From: Sphaeramia orbicularis
Lineage: Eukaryota > Chordata > Actinopteri > Kurtiformes > Apogonidae
Length of the DNA: 64,000 bases
Direction of reading: 5' to 3'
Assembly: GCF_902148855.1 (NCBI RefSeq)
Contig: NC_043964.1
Span: 19,558,781 to 19,622,780 of the forward strand
Shown here piece after piece: positions 26,701-35,738 of the stretch. Below the pieces are notes generated by a model. The model ran no database searches and was not told the DNA's origin. It saw only the letters and a program-made list of their open reading frames with translations. Numbering within the stretch: the first letter of the stretch is position 1; each line of letters starts with the position of its first letter. The position numbers were made by a program, and so were the translations under genes.

Positions 26701-28962
26701 AGTTACTCTTTAGGTGATTATGTCTTATTTTAAGTGTGATGAGATATTTTGACTAAAAATGAGAAAAATACACTTGGTAACATTTAGATTTTTGCAGTGT
26801 GTATGAAGGAAGTTATCGTGTGTGACAAACTGCACACTGTTAGTCCTATTTGCAGCTCATTGATGTCACTTTTTTATGATTTTGTATTTATTTATTGCTC
26901 TTTTTTTGCATGTCTTGTCTTTTTTGATAATGCTATCCTCTTTCTTCATTACATTTTGCTCTCGTTTTCTTGAACTCCTGGCAAAGCTAACATCAGCAGG
27001 GTGTTGACCTTAAATCCACTGGTGAACAATTGTGGTGGTTTCTTTTTAACACCTTTTAAAAAAAAAAAGGCAGAAGTATAAACGGAAATGATATGCTGCT
27101 TTTGTTGGGGACTAGCAGCTTCGTTCTCGGTGGGGTCAGGGAGTGGTCTCATGGCGGGTGTTTGTGGTGGAGCACAAAAGACAAATATAAGCCCTTGTGA
27201 ACATGTTTACTCAGAATTACTCACATGGAATAAATCAATAAATAATATGCTTAATGTAGAAGATGTGTAAAAATGAAGGAGGAAGTGCAGTTCTCATTTC
27301 CTTTTAGAGTTTGTCACACAAATAGTCAAACCCAAATTGAACGAATTAGGAAACATCACACCGATGAACTATATATTCTGTGTATTTTGTTGAAAAAGGA
27401 AGTGAGGTCATACTTTCAAGTAATGTATGACAAATGTAGACATTACATTTTCAGTGACAATGATGTGTCACAGATATTTTATAAACCACACTATGTTCTG
27501 TTGTGTAACTGTATCTAATACAATTTCAGATTTGTCATTTTAAGAAACATTCAGGTCTTGAACTTTACATCTCAGCTCTACTCACTATGTGATTATTCCT
27601 CTAAATTTTTTCAGTATTCAAGGATTTTCTACAACATAGTGACACATGTATTTACAGCTAACAAAAAAATCAAATGCAAATGGATTTTTTTTTTTGTCTT
27701 TTTTTTTCTATAAAACCATATATTTCATGGTAATAGATGGTTATTTAGGTGTAAAACTTGCCCAAGTCAAGTCCTTATGTTGCAGTGTATTTTTGGTCCT
27801 TTCTATCACATGACTTTTGGACAGTTTCACGCCCTTTGTTAGCCAATTGAACACATGCCTAACCAGTCACGTAAATCCATTTCTTAAAACTTGTTTACAA
27901 TCTTGAATGTGACTTGTTTTCTGGTGTTGCACAGCCAATTAAAACTCAGGAATATCAGGGTAGGCGGGGCCTGACATTTGAAAGTTGCATGCCAGTGTGT
28001 TCTGTATTGACGTGTTTTTAATACTGTGGCGGGCAAATAGCAATTTAGAAACAAGAATAAACACTAAGGAAAATATGAGTCTATCCACTTATGTTTTTCT
28101 GCCATTAACATGCACTAAAGCCATTAATAAAAACCTAAGTTAGTTAAAATTGGTGGTACTTATTGATAATAAATGTAATGTTTTTTGCTCCACAATAATT
28201 GAGCAAAGCCATTCAAAGATTATTGTCTCTAAAACGACAGCAGGTTTTAATGACGCAAATGCCTTCACCACCCTCTATATATTTTCCATCTTGCCGAGAA
28301 AAAAATGTAGAAAGAATGGTGAAACAGTTTCTTTCCGGTCTTATGGTCTCTCTCATGAAAAAGTATTGCTCAACTTCCCCTTGAGGCCAGCTGCCCATGC
28401 ATGCACTAATCACACTGTTTCAAGCCTGCATTTTCACAGAAGTGAAGTAAAAACGTTCTTTAACGAATTGTGTAACTTGTTGCTAACTTCACTAATATGC
28501 GAGTGATTTCCTTATGACATGTGTACAAATATGAATGGACAAAATGACAAATTAGATGACTATATACACTACATTTGAACCACTTTTTAGAGGTTGTGAA
28601 GTCATAAAAAGGGAAAATCACATTCAGTCTGTTTTCTGTTTTTTCTTTCTTTTTTTGGCAGATAAAGCCTCTAAAACAAAGCACAGCTGGCACTGGTCAT
28701 ACACCAAGGGCACAATCTTTGTGTTATCATGTGCAGTGGAGTTTGGTGCCCTCTCATCCCCTGTGGAGTCACTCACCAGCACCACATTGAAGCGTTCCTC
28801 CAGCTCCTCCTCTGGGGGCATGGGCAGTTTGGGGGGAGGCGGCTGCTTCTTCTGCAGGGTTGGTGTGGGGTCACTCATTCCTGAAGCTGCCCCGACTGAG
28901 TTTCTGGCTTCACGACCCTCAGTCGGTTCCTGCTCCAAGGCCCCTGCAGCCGCATTCCCCAT
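5719..28962 (-). CDS. fmnl1: Formin-like protein 1 (FMNL1), complete, 25 coding exons
   Basis: Diaphanous-related formin that nucleates and elongates actin filaments under Rho-GTPase control. Exons in transcript order: 28962-28777, 24273-24190, 23671-23585, 23485-23412, 21315-21232, 21139-20996, 19620-19512, 19360-19284, 19203-19110, 17003-16929, 15091-14981, 13679-13530, 13412-13311, 11952-11331, 11199-11075, 9831-9632, 9517-9283, 9189-9121, 8014-7934, 7849-7720, 7634-7471, 6356-6255, 6174-6079, 5991-5877, 5783-5719. Lengths sum to 3381 bases (1126 aa), all phases agree, and human FMNL1 is about 1100 aa. The start MGNAAAG is an N-myristoylation signal. The GTPase-binding and FH3 region is about residues 40-425, with RAIMNYQ and [15 protein letters not shown]. 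Coiled coil follows at about 400-500, polyproline FH1 at about 580-660, FH2 at about 668-1060 (including [20 protein letters not shown]) and the [14 protein letters not shown] at 1077-1087. The last exon encodes [21 protein letters not shown], resembling one FMNL1 C-terminus. The very short introns at the 3' end are noteworthy. Confidence 0.95.
6397..7430. mobile_element. Tc1-like transposon relic, split by a TTAA element
   Basis: Outer ends TACACTCCAGATC (left) and, reverse-complemented, TACTGGATC (right) lie next to TA. Inside them is a strongly matched inverted segment: 6485-6525 against about 7362-7405, including GAGTTTCAAAATGCAAAAAG. On the + strand, about 7252-7360 encodes a Tc1-type N-terminus with one frame break: [12 protein letters not shown] and NAAEVGRN, the helix-turn-helix start of such transposases. 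The rest of the transposase is gone. The TTAA element at 6544-7113 sits within it. All lies in fmnl1 intron 21. Confidence 0.6.
6544..7113 (+). mobile_element. TTAA-flanked MITE, family A copy 1 (piggyBac-like)
   Basis: Starts CCCTTTCATGCATAGTGGTC and ends ATTCATGCATGAAAGGG, with TTAA on each side (6540-6543 and 7114-7117). TTAA duplication and CCC/GGG ends are the hallmark of piggyBac-type elements. It is 570 bases long with no coding capacity. Conserved blocks inside include 'agccaacacagt', 'gataaacctgatctgcagt' and 'aaagaggaataaaaacactc', shared with five other copies in this window. Confidence 0.75.
8186..9095. mobile_element. Family G element, copy 1, split by a TTAA element
   Basis: Left end CAGGGTTTCTGCAGG; right end (about 9080-9095) reads CTTGCAGAAAATCTGG, a degenerate inverted match. 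A TTAA element (8218-8743) lies 32 bases inside the left end. Most of the body differs from the two better copies at 36668 and 59426, so this is an old or distinct member. It is in fmnl1 intron 18. Confidence 0.45.
8218..8743 (+). mobile_element. TTAA-flanked MITE, family A copy 2
   Basis: Starts CCTTTTCATGCATTGTGGTC and ends CATGCATGAAAGAG. The right flank is TTAA (8744-8747) and the left has decayed to GTAA (8214-8217). The internal blocks match copy 1 in the same order. It is nested in the family G element. Confidence 0.7.
10163..10985. mobile_element. TTAA-flanked MITE, family C copy 1, with LINE-tail insertion
   Basis: The ends match over 14 of 15 bases: CCCATAAAGGCCCAA on the left and its inverted form ending CTTTATGGG on the right. 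TTAA lies on each side (10159-10162 and 10986-10989). It is a second piggyBac-type family, unrelated to family A inside. Compared with the copy at 24327 it carries about 260 extra bases (about 10605-10862) that look like the 3' end of a non-LTR retrotransposon. Confidence 0.7.
10605..10862 (+). mobile_element. 3' tail of a non-LTR retrotransposon
   Basis: Text such as 'gtggggactacggatgaaa', followed by AATAAA and a short (CATA)n tail at 10848-10857, resembles the 3' ends of fish LINE elements. It is missing from the family C copy at 24327, so it entered this copy later. Boundaries are approximate and no coding part remains. Confidence 0.45.
11331..11640 (-). repeat. fmnl1: Proline-coding FH1 repeats of fmnl1
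   Basis: G/T-rich on the + strand, this segment encodes runs of five to ten prolines separated by GSG, GAG or GDG, as in [18 protein letters not shown]1 segments bind profilin-actin and SH3 or WW domains. The repeated unit is roughly 24-36 bases and is likely to vary in copy number between individuals or species. Long antisense open frames over this stretch are by-products of the composition. Confidence 0.85.
12148..12797. mobile_element. hAT-type element, family B copy 1
   Basis: Ends CAGGGGTGTCAAAC and, reversed, CACAGGTGTCAAAC, flanked by 8-bp copies atctaaac (12140-12147) and agctaaac (12798-12805). G/C-rich end blocks such as 'gggccggaccagtaaaata' and 'gtgggctggatttgaccc' are typical of abundant fish hAT derivatives. 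It is 650 bases, non-coding, in fmnl1 intron 13. A second copy lies at 52099-52769 in the opposite orientation. Confidence 0.8.
13680..14980. other. fmnl1 intron 12, no recognised content
   Basis: A/T-rich intron sequence between exons 12 and 11. I see no repeated element shared with the rest of the window and no coding or RNA signal. Confidence 0.5.
15660..16260. repeat. Interspersed repeat with internal tandem duplication
   Basis: Two similar units of about 180 bases follow each other, starting 'tagcagcaaaactattggtc' near 15741 and 'tagcagcaaaactatcggtt' near 15912. Each continues through 'agattgccagtgac' and ends near 'cccatttacttataatg'. The flanks hold 'accccaaaggggaggcaag' and 'tgcctggcaccacttgttgc'. 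It looks like a dispersed fish repeat of unknown class, in fmnl1 intron 10. Confidence 0.5.
17386..17772 (+). mobile_element. 5'-truncated L1-type LINE remnant
   Basis: An open frame at 17388-17627 encodes a segment like the C-terminus of fish L1 ORF2: [15 protein letters not shown], then [14 protein letters not shown] and a WGKW motif. A short 3' UTR and an (AAAT)n tail at 17745-17771 follow. Possible target duplication: aaattaac (17378-17385) and aaattacc (17773-17780). The copy is truncated at its 5' end, the usual fate of LINE insertions. It lies in fmnl1 intron 9. Confidence 0.65.
17787..18290. mobile_element. TTAA-flanked MITE, family D copy 1
   Basis: Ends CCCTTTATAGGGCA and, reversed, CGCTTTATCAGGCA, with TTAA at 17783-17786 and 18291-18294. 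It is 504 bases and non-coding. The interior matches the copy at 24855-25350 in reverse, for example 'ccattacttcatggtacc'. It is a third TTAA family. Confidence 0.7.
18353..18875 (-). mobile_element. TTAA-flanked MITE, family A copy 3 (reverse)
   Basis: Starts CCCTTTCATGCATGAATTAT and ends GACCAGTATGCATGAAAGGG, the reverse of copies 1 and 2, with TTAA at 18349-18352 and 18876-18879. It lies 58 bases after family D copy 1. 523 bases, no coding potential. Confidence 0.75.
19923..20731. mobile_element. Long-inverted-repeat element (family E copy 1) with expanded core
   Basis: Two arms of about 190 bases, 19923-20112 and about 20540-20731, are near-perfect inverted copies; both contain 'tattttgac(t/g)agaaatgag'-type text or its complement. 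The ends read CACTGC-like on the right and a diverged form on the left. The core (about 20131-20530) repeats a unit GCTTAATTCAAGATTTTTTT more than ten times. There is no coding frame. The transcript would fold into one long hairpin. In fmnl1 intron 6. Confidence 0.65.
20131..20530. repeat. Tandem array of a ~19-22 base A/T-rich unit
   Basis: More than ten imperfect copies of GCTTAATTCAAGATTTTTTT with T-runs of varying length. It lies in the loop of the family E inverted repeat. The copy at 26252 has only a few units in the same place, so the array has grown in this copy. Confidence 0.7.
21400..22310 (-). mobile_element. Interspersed repeats, possible non-LTR 3' region (reverse)
   Basis: Text such as 'tggagtaggaagaagccgag' and 'gatgagctttattttgaac' resembles the reverse-strand 3' UTR of fish non-LTR elements. 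No coding segment remains. From about 21960 to 22310 the sequence is A-rich with no recognised family. Boundaries are uncertain. Confidence 0.35.
22358..22649. mobile_element. Mariner/Tc1-like MITE, family F copy 1
   Basis: The right end is CCACAACTG followed by TA; the left end is worn but enters the family at AAATTATTAGACCACC. The interior includes 'tagctatggcattgtacc', shared with copies at 39331 and 41189. Non-coding. Confidence 0.6.
22762..23330 (-). mobile_element. LINE-tail-like repeat with internal duplications
   Basis: Begins with four AGAAT units and 'agactttatttgccatttg', continues with repeated 'gttattgcacat' blocks, and holds an (AAT)n run at 23138-23171. This pattern is common at the reversed 3' ends of fish LINE elements. 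No reading frame is retained. Confidence 0.4.
24327..24850. mobile_element. TTAA-type MITE, family C copy 2, truncated at right
   Basis: Starts CCTGGAAAGACCTAAACAGC, a worn form of the family C end, after TCAA. The interior matches copy 1, including 'taatcctatcaatacatg'. Its right end stops at 'ctaggcctt', directly where family D copy 2 begins. Lies in fmnl1 intron 1. Confidence 0.6.
24855..25350. mobile_element. TTAA-flanked MITE, family D copy 2
   Basis: Starts CGCTTTATTGGGCTAG and ends ATTTCTATGAAAGG, with TTAA at 24851-24854 and 25351-25354. It is reversed relative to copy 1. It abuts the broken right end of family C copy 2, consistent with insertion there. Confidence 0.7.
26026..26230 (+). 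mobile_element. Fragment of a LINE reverse-transcriptase C-terminal region
   Basis: The frame encodes [20 protein letters not shown] and then [17 protein letters not shown] block of the form L..LK.AYND..R.L...PR is common near the C-terminus of fish non-LTR polymerases. Only this short piece is visible, and a family E element follows 20 bases later. Call by remembered motif only. Confidence 0.45.
26252..26799. mobile_element. Long-inverted-repeat element, family E copy 2
   Basis: Ends CACTGCAAAATCTAAATG and, reversed, CACTGCAAAAATCTAAATG. Arms of about 190 bases face each other around a core with a few 'cttgaattaagcaaa' units. 548 bases, no coding frame, in fmnl1 intron 1. Same family as 19923-20731. 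Confidence 0.7.
26800..28776. other. fmnl1 intron 1, unassigned part
   Basis: A/T-rich sequence between the family E element and coding exon 1. I see no element shared with the rest of the window and no convincing exon. Confidence 0.45.
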
Positions 28963-30276
28963 CACTAATCTCCACAAGTAATCCAGGTGGAAATTCTTAC
29001 ACAAACACCTTCTGAGAAATCAGTGAATTCCAAAACAGAGTGACAAACAGTCACCCCCCGAACGACACGATCAAAAAGGGCCTAAATCAAACAAAGTCTC
29101 TGGGCCTTCAGTAAAAGAAACATTTACGCATTGGCCTACATCTGTCTTGGTCCTGAGAAGAATGTGGGTGATGAAAGAAGATAATAATCCATCCTCATGT
29201 CTGTATTCTCATAAACCAGTCCTACCCTCTCTGCCTTTGAAAAGAACAAACCTGGTTCAGGCCTGATGGAGCTCTGTTTCTCTGACACCTCTGTCACTCT
29301 CTACTCCCTTCACTAGTTGACCGAGAACTCATCTGGTGAGTTTAGTTCATAGGGCTGCGTGTTAGAGGAAGGAGAGGGGAGTGTGTGTCACACTCCGTAA
29401 CATAGACAGAAACCGCAGCAGCACAAAAGCAGAAGAGTAACTTCCTGTGCACAACAGCAACAGAACCTGGGTGGAGGACATGGTGGAAAATAAACAGGGT
29501 AACTGTCTGGTACCATAATCACACAGTAGGTGGATGATGAATAAGATGAGTGTATGTGCAGGAGGATGTATAGACATCAGAGAGAGTCCAAGGATGAAAA
29601 GTATGTGAAACAGGCAGGTGCAGACGGAAACTGAACCAATACAGATGAATAAACTTTCATCCACTGTACTATTGTGTGTCTATCAGTGCCATATTTTGGA
29701 AACTCTTTGTTTAGATTTTAACTTGTGTGGATTCTTGAAATGTTTTTGGCCTGTTCTTTTTAAGTTTTAAGTGTTTGTTTATGGCAGTCAGGTAAAGAAA
29801 AATCCACTATATGTCAGGACAGAGATAGCTGTACAACACCGCCTCCTTGTGCTTAAAACTAGCTACTACATGTCACCGTGTTACATTCGCGTCTCCTCTG
29901 AAATTGATACGTATATTTGTTTAAATCGGTGACAGTTGTTCCTGGCAATATTCAAAATGGTTTGCAAAGTTACCGTGAAAAAAACAACAACAACCAACTC
30001 TCGAATTAATAACATTTAAGCTCAGTTTTCAGAGTGTTTTAAATAGTTAATTTTACCACGACTGGTTTGTCAGATAGCTGCATTGAAGAAGTTGAGACAT
30101 GTGAGCTTTTTATTCCAAAGCAGATTAACTGTTACAACGTACAGCTGTGACAACTGCCTTTTAACCAAACGTGACAGTGCTAAAGTGTCTTGTGTAGCGC
30201 ACAGGAAAAGAAAGTAACCCACATTTACATCAAACACTTGAACGCACCGGGGCTCTTAGTTATTTTGCATTCCAAA
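28963..30276. promoter_or_regulatory. Shared upstream region between fmnl1 and mlx
   Basis: The two genes face away from each other and their start codons are 1314 bases apart. The 5' UTRs and promoters of both must lie here or in an upstream non-coding exon. No TATA box or strong CpG island is obvious. No repeated element from the rest of the window is present, which contrasts with the flanking introns. Confidence 0.5.
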
Positions 30277-33200
30277 ATGACGGATCCAACAACGTCGCCA
30301 GAGGACCACTGGAAAGTGAGTAAATAAAGGAAACAAGCTCAAGCCTTTTTGTTATGTCGACTCAAACGTCCGTCTTGTGGCTAAACTGTTAAGTGTCAAC
30401 ACAGGTTTTGAGTTTGCGTAAAAGTTTTGCTACCACAAAGGAGCCAGGCTTTGTTAGCCTGACTGCTAAAGTTAGCTAGCTGATGTTTGCTTTTTGTTCT
30501 TACGGCTTATAGAATGCGCTTTTGTGGATAATAAACCCAATATTAGAATCAATCATTTATTTGTTGTTGTTGTTTTGTTTGTTTATTTTTTCTTAACTTT
30601 ATATGGAAGTAAAATGCTCAGATGTGTGCTCGGTCTTTTATTTGTCAGGCTCTAAAGTCATTTCTATCATGAAGGTGGGATGCTACTTATGGAAAACAGT
30701 TGTATAGTTGTGATTAAAACGTGTTACCTACTTAAATAAGTGTATTAACTAAAGTATATTTACTATCACTATAATGTCTTCTCTAAACATCTATCAAGCA
30801 TGAATAATAATGTTGCTGTGTTCTGTATTACAGGTTTAATAAAGTGTAATTTGAAAGGCACAACCCATTCTCCTTTATGTTAAACAGTTATGGACTAAAA
30901 CAGCTGCTGACCTCAATAAATCCTCTTTCAGGGGCCAAAACGTGTGGATTTTGTCTTAGAGACTATATATGGAGATCATATTGTTGGAGAGGAAAAAAGT
31001 AAATAATAGTCAGACCTTAATGTTCAAATCATGTTCCCCTTGTAAAGACTGTAGGTAGTCTTTTACCAATAGGAACCCCAACTGTAAGTAAACATTGTGT
31101 TGTGGTGCCCTAGATCAGTGGGTTGATGATTGAGTGGATAATTTGCAGCACTTTCCTTTCCCTCAATATGAATTGGACAAATTCAGGGCATTGCCCAGTG
31201 GGGGTTCGGATCTGTCAGGTGGGAAACCTGTTGGTCTGTTGTCAGTGAATTTAGGGCAGCACTCATTTCCTCCTTGTTATTCCAGCCATTCAGTCTCTAT
31301 TTTCTTCTTTTTCTATCACCTGTTGTCTGGTGATGGCTCAACAGACAGACGGTGCTTTCAGTGACGGTGGATTTGACCACAGTAAGTACTCAGTTCATGT
31401 CCAGTTATTTGCCACACCATTTGATGTTCTACTGTGTGATGGTGACCTTGTGTTTTTGGTCTGTGGGACAAGTTGAGACTCACTGTATATCTGCTTGTTA
31501 ATATCTGCTGTCTTGACCTTCAGGTTTCTTTGCTGAAAGCACCAGAAAGGGTTCCGTTGTTTCCAGGGCCAACAGCATCGGCTCCACAAGTGCCTCTTCA
31601 GTTCCAAATACAGGTATTGTGTTAACGGCTGAAGGGATTAGTCAATGCTGTAGGTTTTAAGAGAAAATCTTGAGTCACGTTTGATTGTGGTGTTAGTTTT
31701 TGCTTCATAGACAGTGGAGGATATTTATTTCTTACATGTACATAAAGGGTTAATTGTAAAAATTCTACATATAGTCTTGAAAAATTAAACATAAAAACTT
31801 TCAGCTAATACATAAATACTATAAATGCTGCATTTGTCCTGTTATTTGTGCCCTGTATGAGGTAAATCTGTCTAGATATTCATTGAGTACGTTTGATTTA
31901 AAAGGATAGTAAATTTATATCACATCTTAAAACAGAGGAGAGCTATAATACAGACTATAATTATTAATAAAAAGTGCATAGAACTGGAACCACTGTCTAG
32001 TCCACCTTTTATAGCCTTTATTCAAATTTTATCATCAGCATTTTATGTGAGTTTCTGCCATCAAAAGTGAATTATAATATATTCTGTATTCTGCTGGCAT
32101 GTAAAACATTCAAGTATCAGCTGAATTTCTGAGATGGAAGAAATGAAACTGAACGCTGCCTCTTTCCAGCTCTAAATTGTACACTTACTTTTTATCGGTG
32201 AATTGAAAAGATAGGGCTCAAACAGAATGAGTCTTGTTATGGCTGAACTAATGATGTTTGTTGTATGTTTAAAAATGACTTTTATTAACTAAATTTAAGT
32301 TGTAAGTGTACCACATTTCATTTCAGAGGCATGTTTCTTACCTGAGACTTAATTTGTTCTTATATAGACGATGAAGACAGCGACTACAGGCATGAAACAT
32401 CGTATAAGGACTCATATAAAGATCGACGGAGACAAGCGCACACGCAGGCTGAACAGAAACGAAGGGATGCTATCAAGGTGAGCCTGCACTTACAGTAGCT
32501 TTTATTTTTAAAACTTTCCACAAATTAACACACTTGGAAAAGTTTAAGACGTGTTGGATTGTTTCAGAAGTTGTTAATGGCTTGTCTTTTTCTGACATTA
32601 GAAAGGCTATGATGACCTTCAATCAATAGTACCAACTTGCCAGCAGCAGTCGGAATTCGCAGTGGGTGCACAGAAGATCAGCAAAGCTACTATTCTGCAG
32701 AAAAGTAAGATGTAATCTATAGCTCTCTGCATTAAAAGAAGCCATCATTGAAAACTCCATGCTCTCGGGGTTTTGCTGTGAAAAAGAGAAACACCAGCAA
32801 ATTTTCAGAGTTGTGGAAGGAAATTATCTGGAGAGGGTGGAAACTTGCTGCCAAAGGCTTCACTGACACGTTTGTTTTTGTATGGTATTTTTTACAGCAA
32901 TTGACTACATCCATTTTCTTCATAAAGAAAAGAAGAAGCAAGAGGAGGAAGTTTCTGTGCTAAGGAAAGAAGTAATGGCACTGAAGATCATGAAAACGTA
33001 AGACAGTGGTTCAGACAAAGTACTTATTAGTATGTCTCACTTTTCGGCAAACTAAAATATTCCTGTTTAAAGGTAAATTGTTATACATATTTTGCATTCA
33101 GGCAGATAAAAAAATGTTTTTAACAAAATGCTGTTTAATGGAAATTGAGCCCTGATGGCATTTTTAAACCATCAAAAAAACAAAAACTGGAACAGGGTAA

Positions 33201-35738
33201 TTGCTGGAGGAAGTGTGGGAAATATGTGACTAGAAATTTTCATATATTCTTGACTTCCCCTTAAATTGAATCCCTCTGGTTTGAAATTTCAAAGGAAATA
33301 AAGAACATGTTTAGAATAGGTGTTGATTAGGGTTCGGCAATGTATCAAATAATTCAATCAATTAAGGGTTGCAAACCCAAGATTATTCCTCTAGAGACAT
33401 TTTTCTTGCTCAACTAAAATTGCAAGATATTTACTTACTGTAATATCTTAATAATAAATGTGTTTTTCCAAATCAAACGTGGAATATAGTTTTAGTTAAG
33501 GAAGAACTGTTTCTAGGTCATGTTTTGTCTTAAGTCCATGTAGCCATAAAACAATCAATTAAAATCATATATTGCCCATAACATTGAAAAAAAAATCAAG
33601 ATTTAATTTTTGACCTTACTGCCTAGCTCACTATTGATTGCTTGTTGCATTATTCCTGAGGAAAATCTCCGACAAAATGACTCAAGAAAAATGTTTCACA
33701 GCATGGCGAAAAAGATTTTTTTTTTTTTTTTAAATACTCTCTTTATTGATGTTTTGGTACATAAACATACACACTTATATAACTACACACAATAAGATAC
33801 ATCAAAAAAAAAAAAAGGATGTCTCTGGCCAGATGCTATTTATGAGATAGAACATGCTCACATTATCTCTCCGTGAAATCTTAATCCACTTCCAGTTGTA
33901 AATGTGCCATCACTTCATTCTGTACATGTGGGATGGTGGGTACCTCTGTATCCCTTTTAGCAAAACAAGTCGTCATGCTAATAAGGTTACAGTACGTATC
34001 AAAGGCTACATTCAGACTGCAGGCAAATGTGGTGCAAATTCGATTTTTTTTTTTTTTTTTTTTACCCATATGTGACCTGTAGCCGATCTGTTAAAGACAG
34101 TTTGAACAGCACAAATCCGATTTTTCTTTCAAATCCAACCCAGGCCACTTTCATATGTGGTCCTAAATCTGATACGTATCTGATATTGTGTAATTCGACT
34201 TCAGTCTGAACGGCCAGCTCACAATTCTGCGTCCCAGGAGGAGAAGTGGCAGGAAAAACATCTTTACTTCTGTAAACACAGTTCGTGCCTGCCTGCGTGG
34301 TCATGTATTACTTCAGGACCTCTTTTGCGCATGCGGGTGACTTCAGGGTCGTATTCAGTTCATACTCAAAACTGATAGAAGTTGCATTTAATGTGTAATT
34401 TGAACGAGCACACAAAAAAAGTGGACTTCACCGAAAAATCCAAATTGTGCTTTCAGACCTACTGTCCAAATGTAGCCTAAGTGTCCTGTTTTTTTTAGAT
34501 AATTCAGGTTCAGTCACTTTTGCACCAAACAAATCTAGAACTGGATCTGGGTTAAGTCATTTTTGTTAAACCTCTGACAGGGTTTGAAATGTCTTTTTAA
34601 CTATAGCATGAAATGTTTGGTCAGTTCCAGAATATATGAGCTAACGAAGCTGGTGTTTGTCAACATTGATCACAAGGGCTTTTTATTGTAGGGAGTATTT
34701 TTGAGAGCCTAGTTTTAAAATATAGCCTGTGAAATACTTTGAACTGTATCAGTCCATGTCTGGTGTGAACTGAAGAAGAGTGGACACTTTTCTGAGCTTC
34801 TCACCAATGATCCTTTGTTATTTCCACTCCCAGAACTCCCAGACACACCTCAAAGAAACTGACACTTTTATTGAGACTGTGGCCTGACTGATATAGAAGA
34901 TACTTAAAGAAATTGACTTCATAACATTTTTATAAGAGTAGATTACATGAGACTTTATTGATCCTTCAACAGTGAAATTCAGTGGTGAAGGCAGTAACAG
35001 AATAAAGTACAAGAAACAATGTGCATGCATAAAGATAGCGCAAAAGACAATATAATATAATTATAATAGTGGTAGGTAAAACTCCGTAAATATTATTAAG
35101 TGGCCTGTTTCTGATTTTAACTTGCTCTTGTTTTATTGGAATTGTATTTATTTAGAATTGTTTTTATTTATTTTAATAAATCTGTTTTTACTGTGCTCTT
35201 ACTCTTTTATTGTTGTTGTGTTTATAAAGCACTTCGATCAAAAGTGCTATTTGAACAAAATCATTATTATTATACCAAGCCTTCAACATTTTAAAAAGAA
35301 AGAAAATGGTGCATAACTGTATTTTATTAATTTATCAGTAGTTTAATATGTGTCATTGTGTTCCATTTTCAAATAGGAACTATGAGCACATAGTGAAGGC
35401 CCACCAGAACAATCCACAGCAGGGAGAGGATCAGGTATCGGACCAGGTGAAGTTCAACATCTTTCAGAACATCATGGACTCCCTGTTCCAGTCATTCAGC
35501 AACTCTGTCTCAGTAAGCAGCTTTCAGGAACTCTCCGCCTGCGTTTTCAGCTGGATCGAGGAGCACTGCAAGCCTCAGGTGAGAAATAACTGCAGATTAA
35601 AACGCGCCGTCAGTCCTTGCACTCCAATTTTCTTGGTGTAAATATAATAACGTTTTGCGTGATGTTTCTGCTGTTTGCTAGACTCTGAGGGAGTTTGTCG
35701 TCGGAGTCCTCCGGCAGCTCAACGGTCAGCTTTATTGA
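30277..35738 (+). CDS. mlx: Max-like protein X (MLX), complete, 8 coding exons
   Basis: bHLH-leucine-zipper transcription factor; partner of MondoA (MLXIP), ChREBP (MLXIPL) and MXD proteins, acting on carbohydrate-response and E-box sites in glucose and lipid metabolism. Exons: 30277-30315, 31345-31381, 31524-31613, 32368-32477, 32602-32704, 32898-32997, 35377-35578, 35682-35738. They sum to 738 bases (245 aa), matching the short alpha-type human isoform (244 aa). The N-terminus is MTDPTTSPEDHWK. A conserved stretch reads STRKGSVVSRANSIGSTSAS. The basic region has H80, E84 and R88 (HTQAEQKRR), the E-box contact set. The helix-loop-helix runs about 93-140 and the zipper about 141-165. Residues 166-245 are the MLX/Mondo dimerisation and cytoplasmic-retention domain, ending VLRQLNGQLY. 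All phases agree. No exon for a longer N-terminal isoform was recognised. Confidence 0.95.
34003..34478. mobile_element. Inverted-repeat DNA element, class uncertain
   Basis: Ends AGGCTACATTCAGACTGCAG and, reversed, AGGCTACATTTGGACAGTAG. The interior contains scattered 'aatccgatttttc'/'aaaaatccaaattg' text in both orientations. It resembles a widespread fish hAT-like MITE, but no matching target duplication is clear. It is in mlx intron 6. Confidence 0.5.
34915..35290. mobile_element. Two LINE-tail-like fragments
   Basis: About 34940-35035 holds 'gagactttattgatccttca', a common reversed LINE 3' end. About 35190-35275 holds 'tttataaagcacttcgatca' and ends in ATTATTATTAT, the style of L2-type 3' tails. 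Both are short, non-coding and assigned from remembered patterns only. Confidence 0.35.

Noticed and set aside
28150-28506. 118-codon + strand frame in fmnl1 intron 1
   Set aside because: No family resemblance, no starting or splicing context, and partly open on the other strand too.
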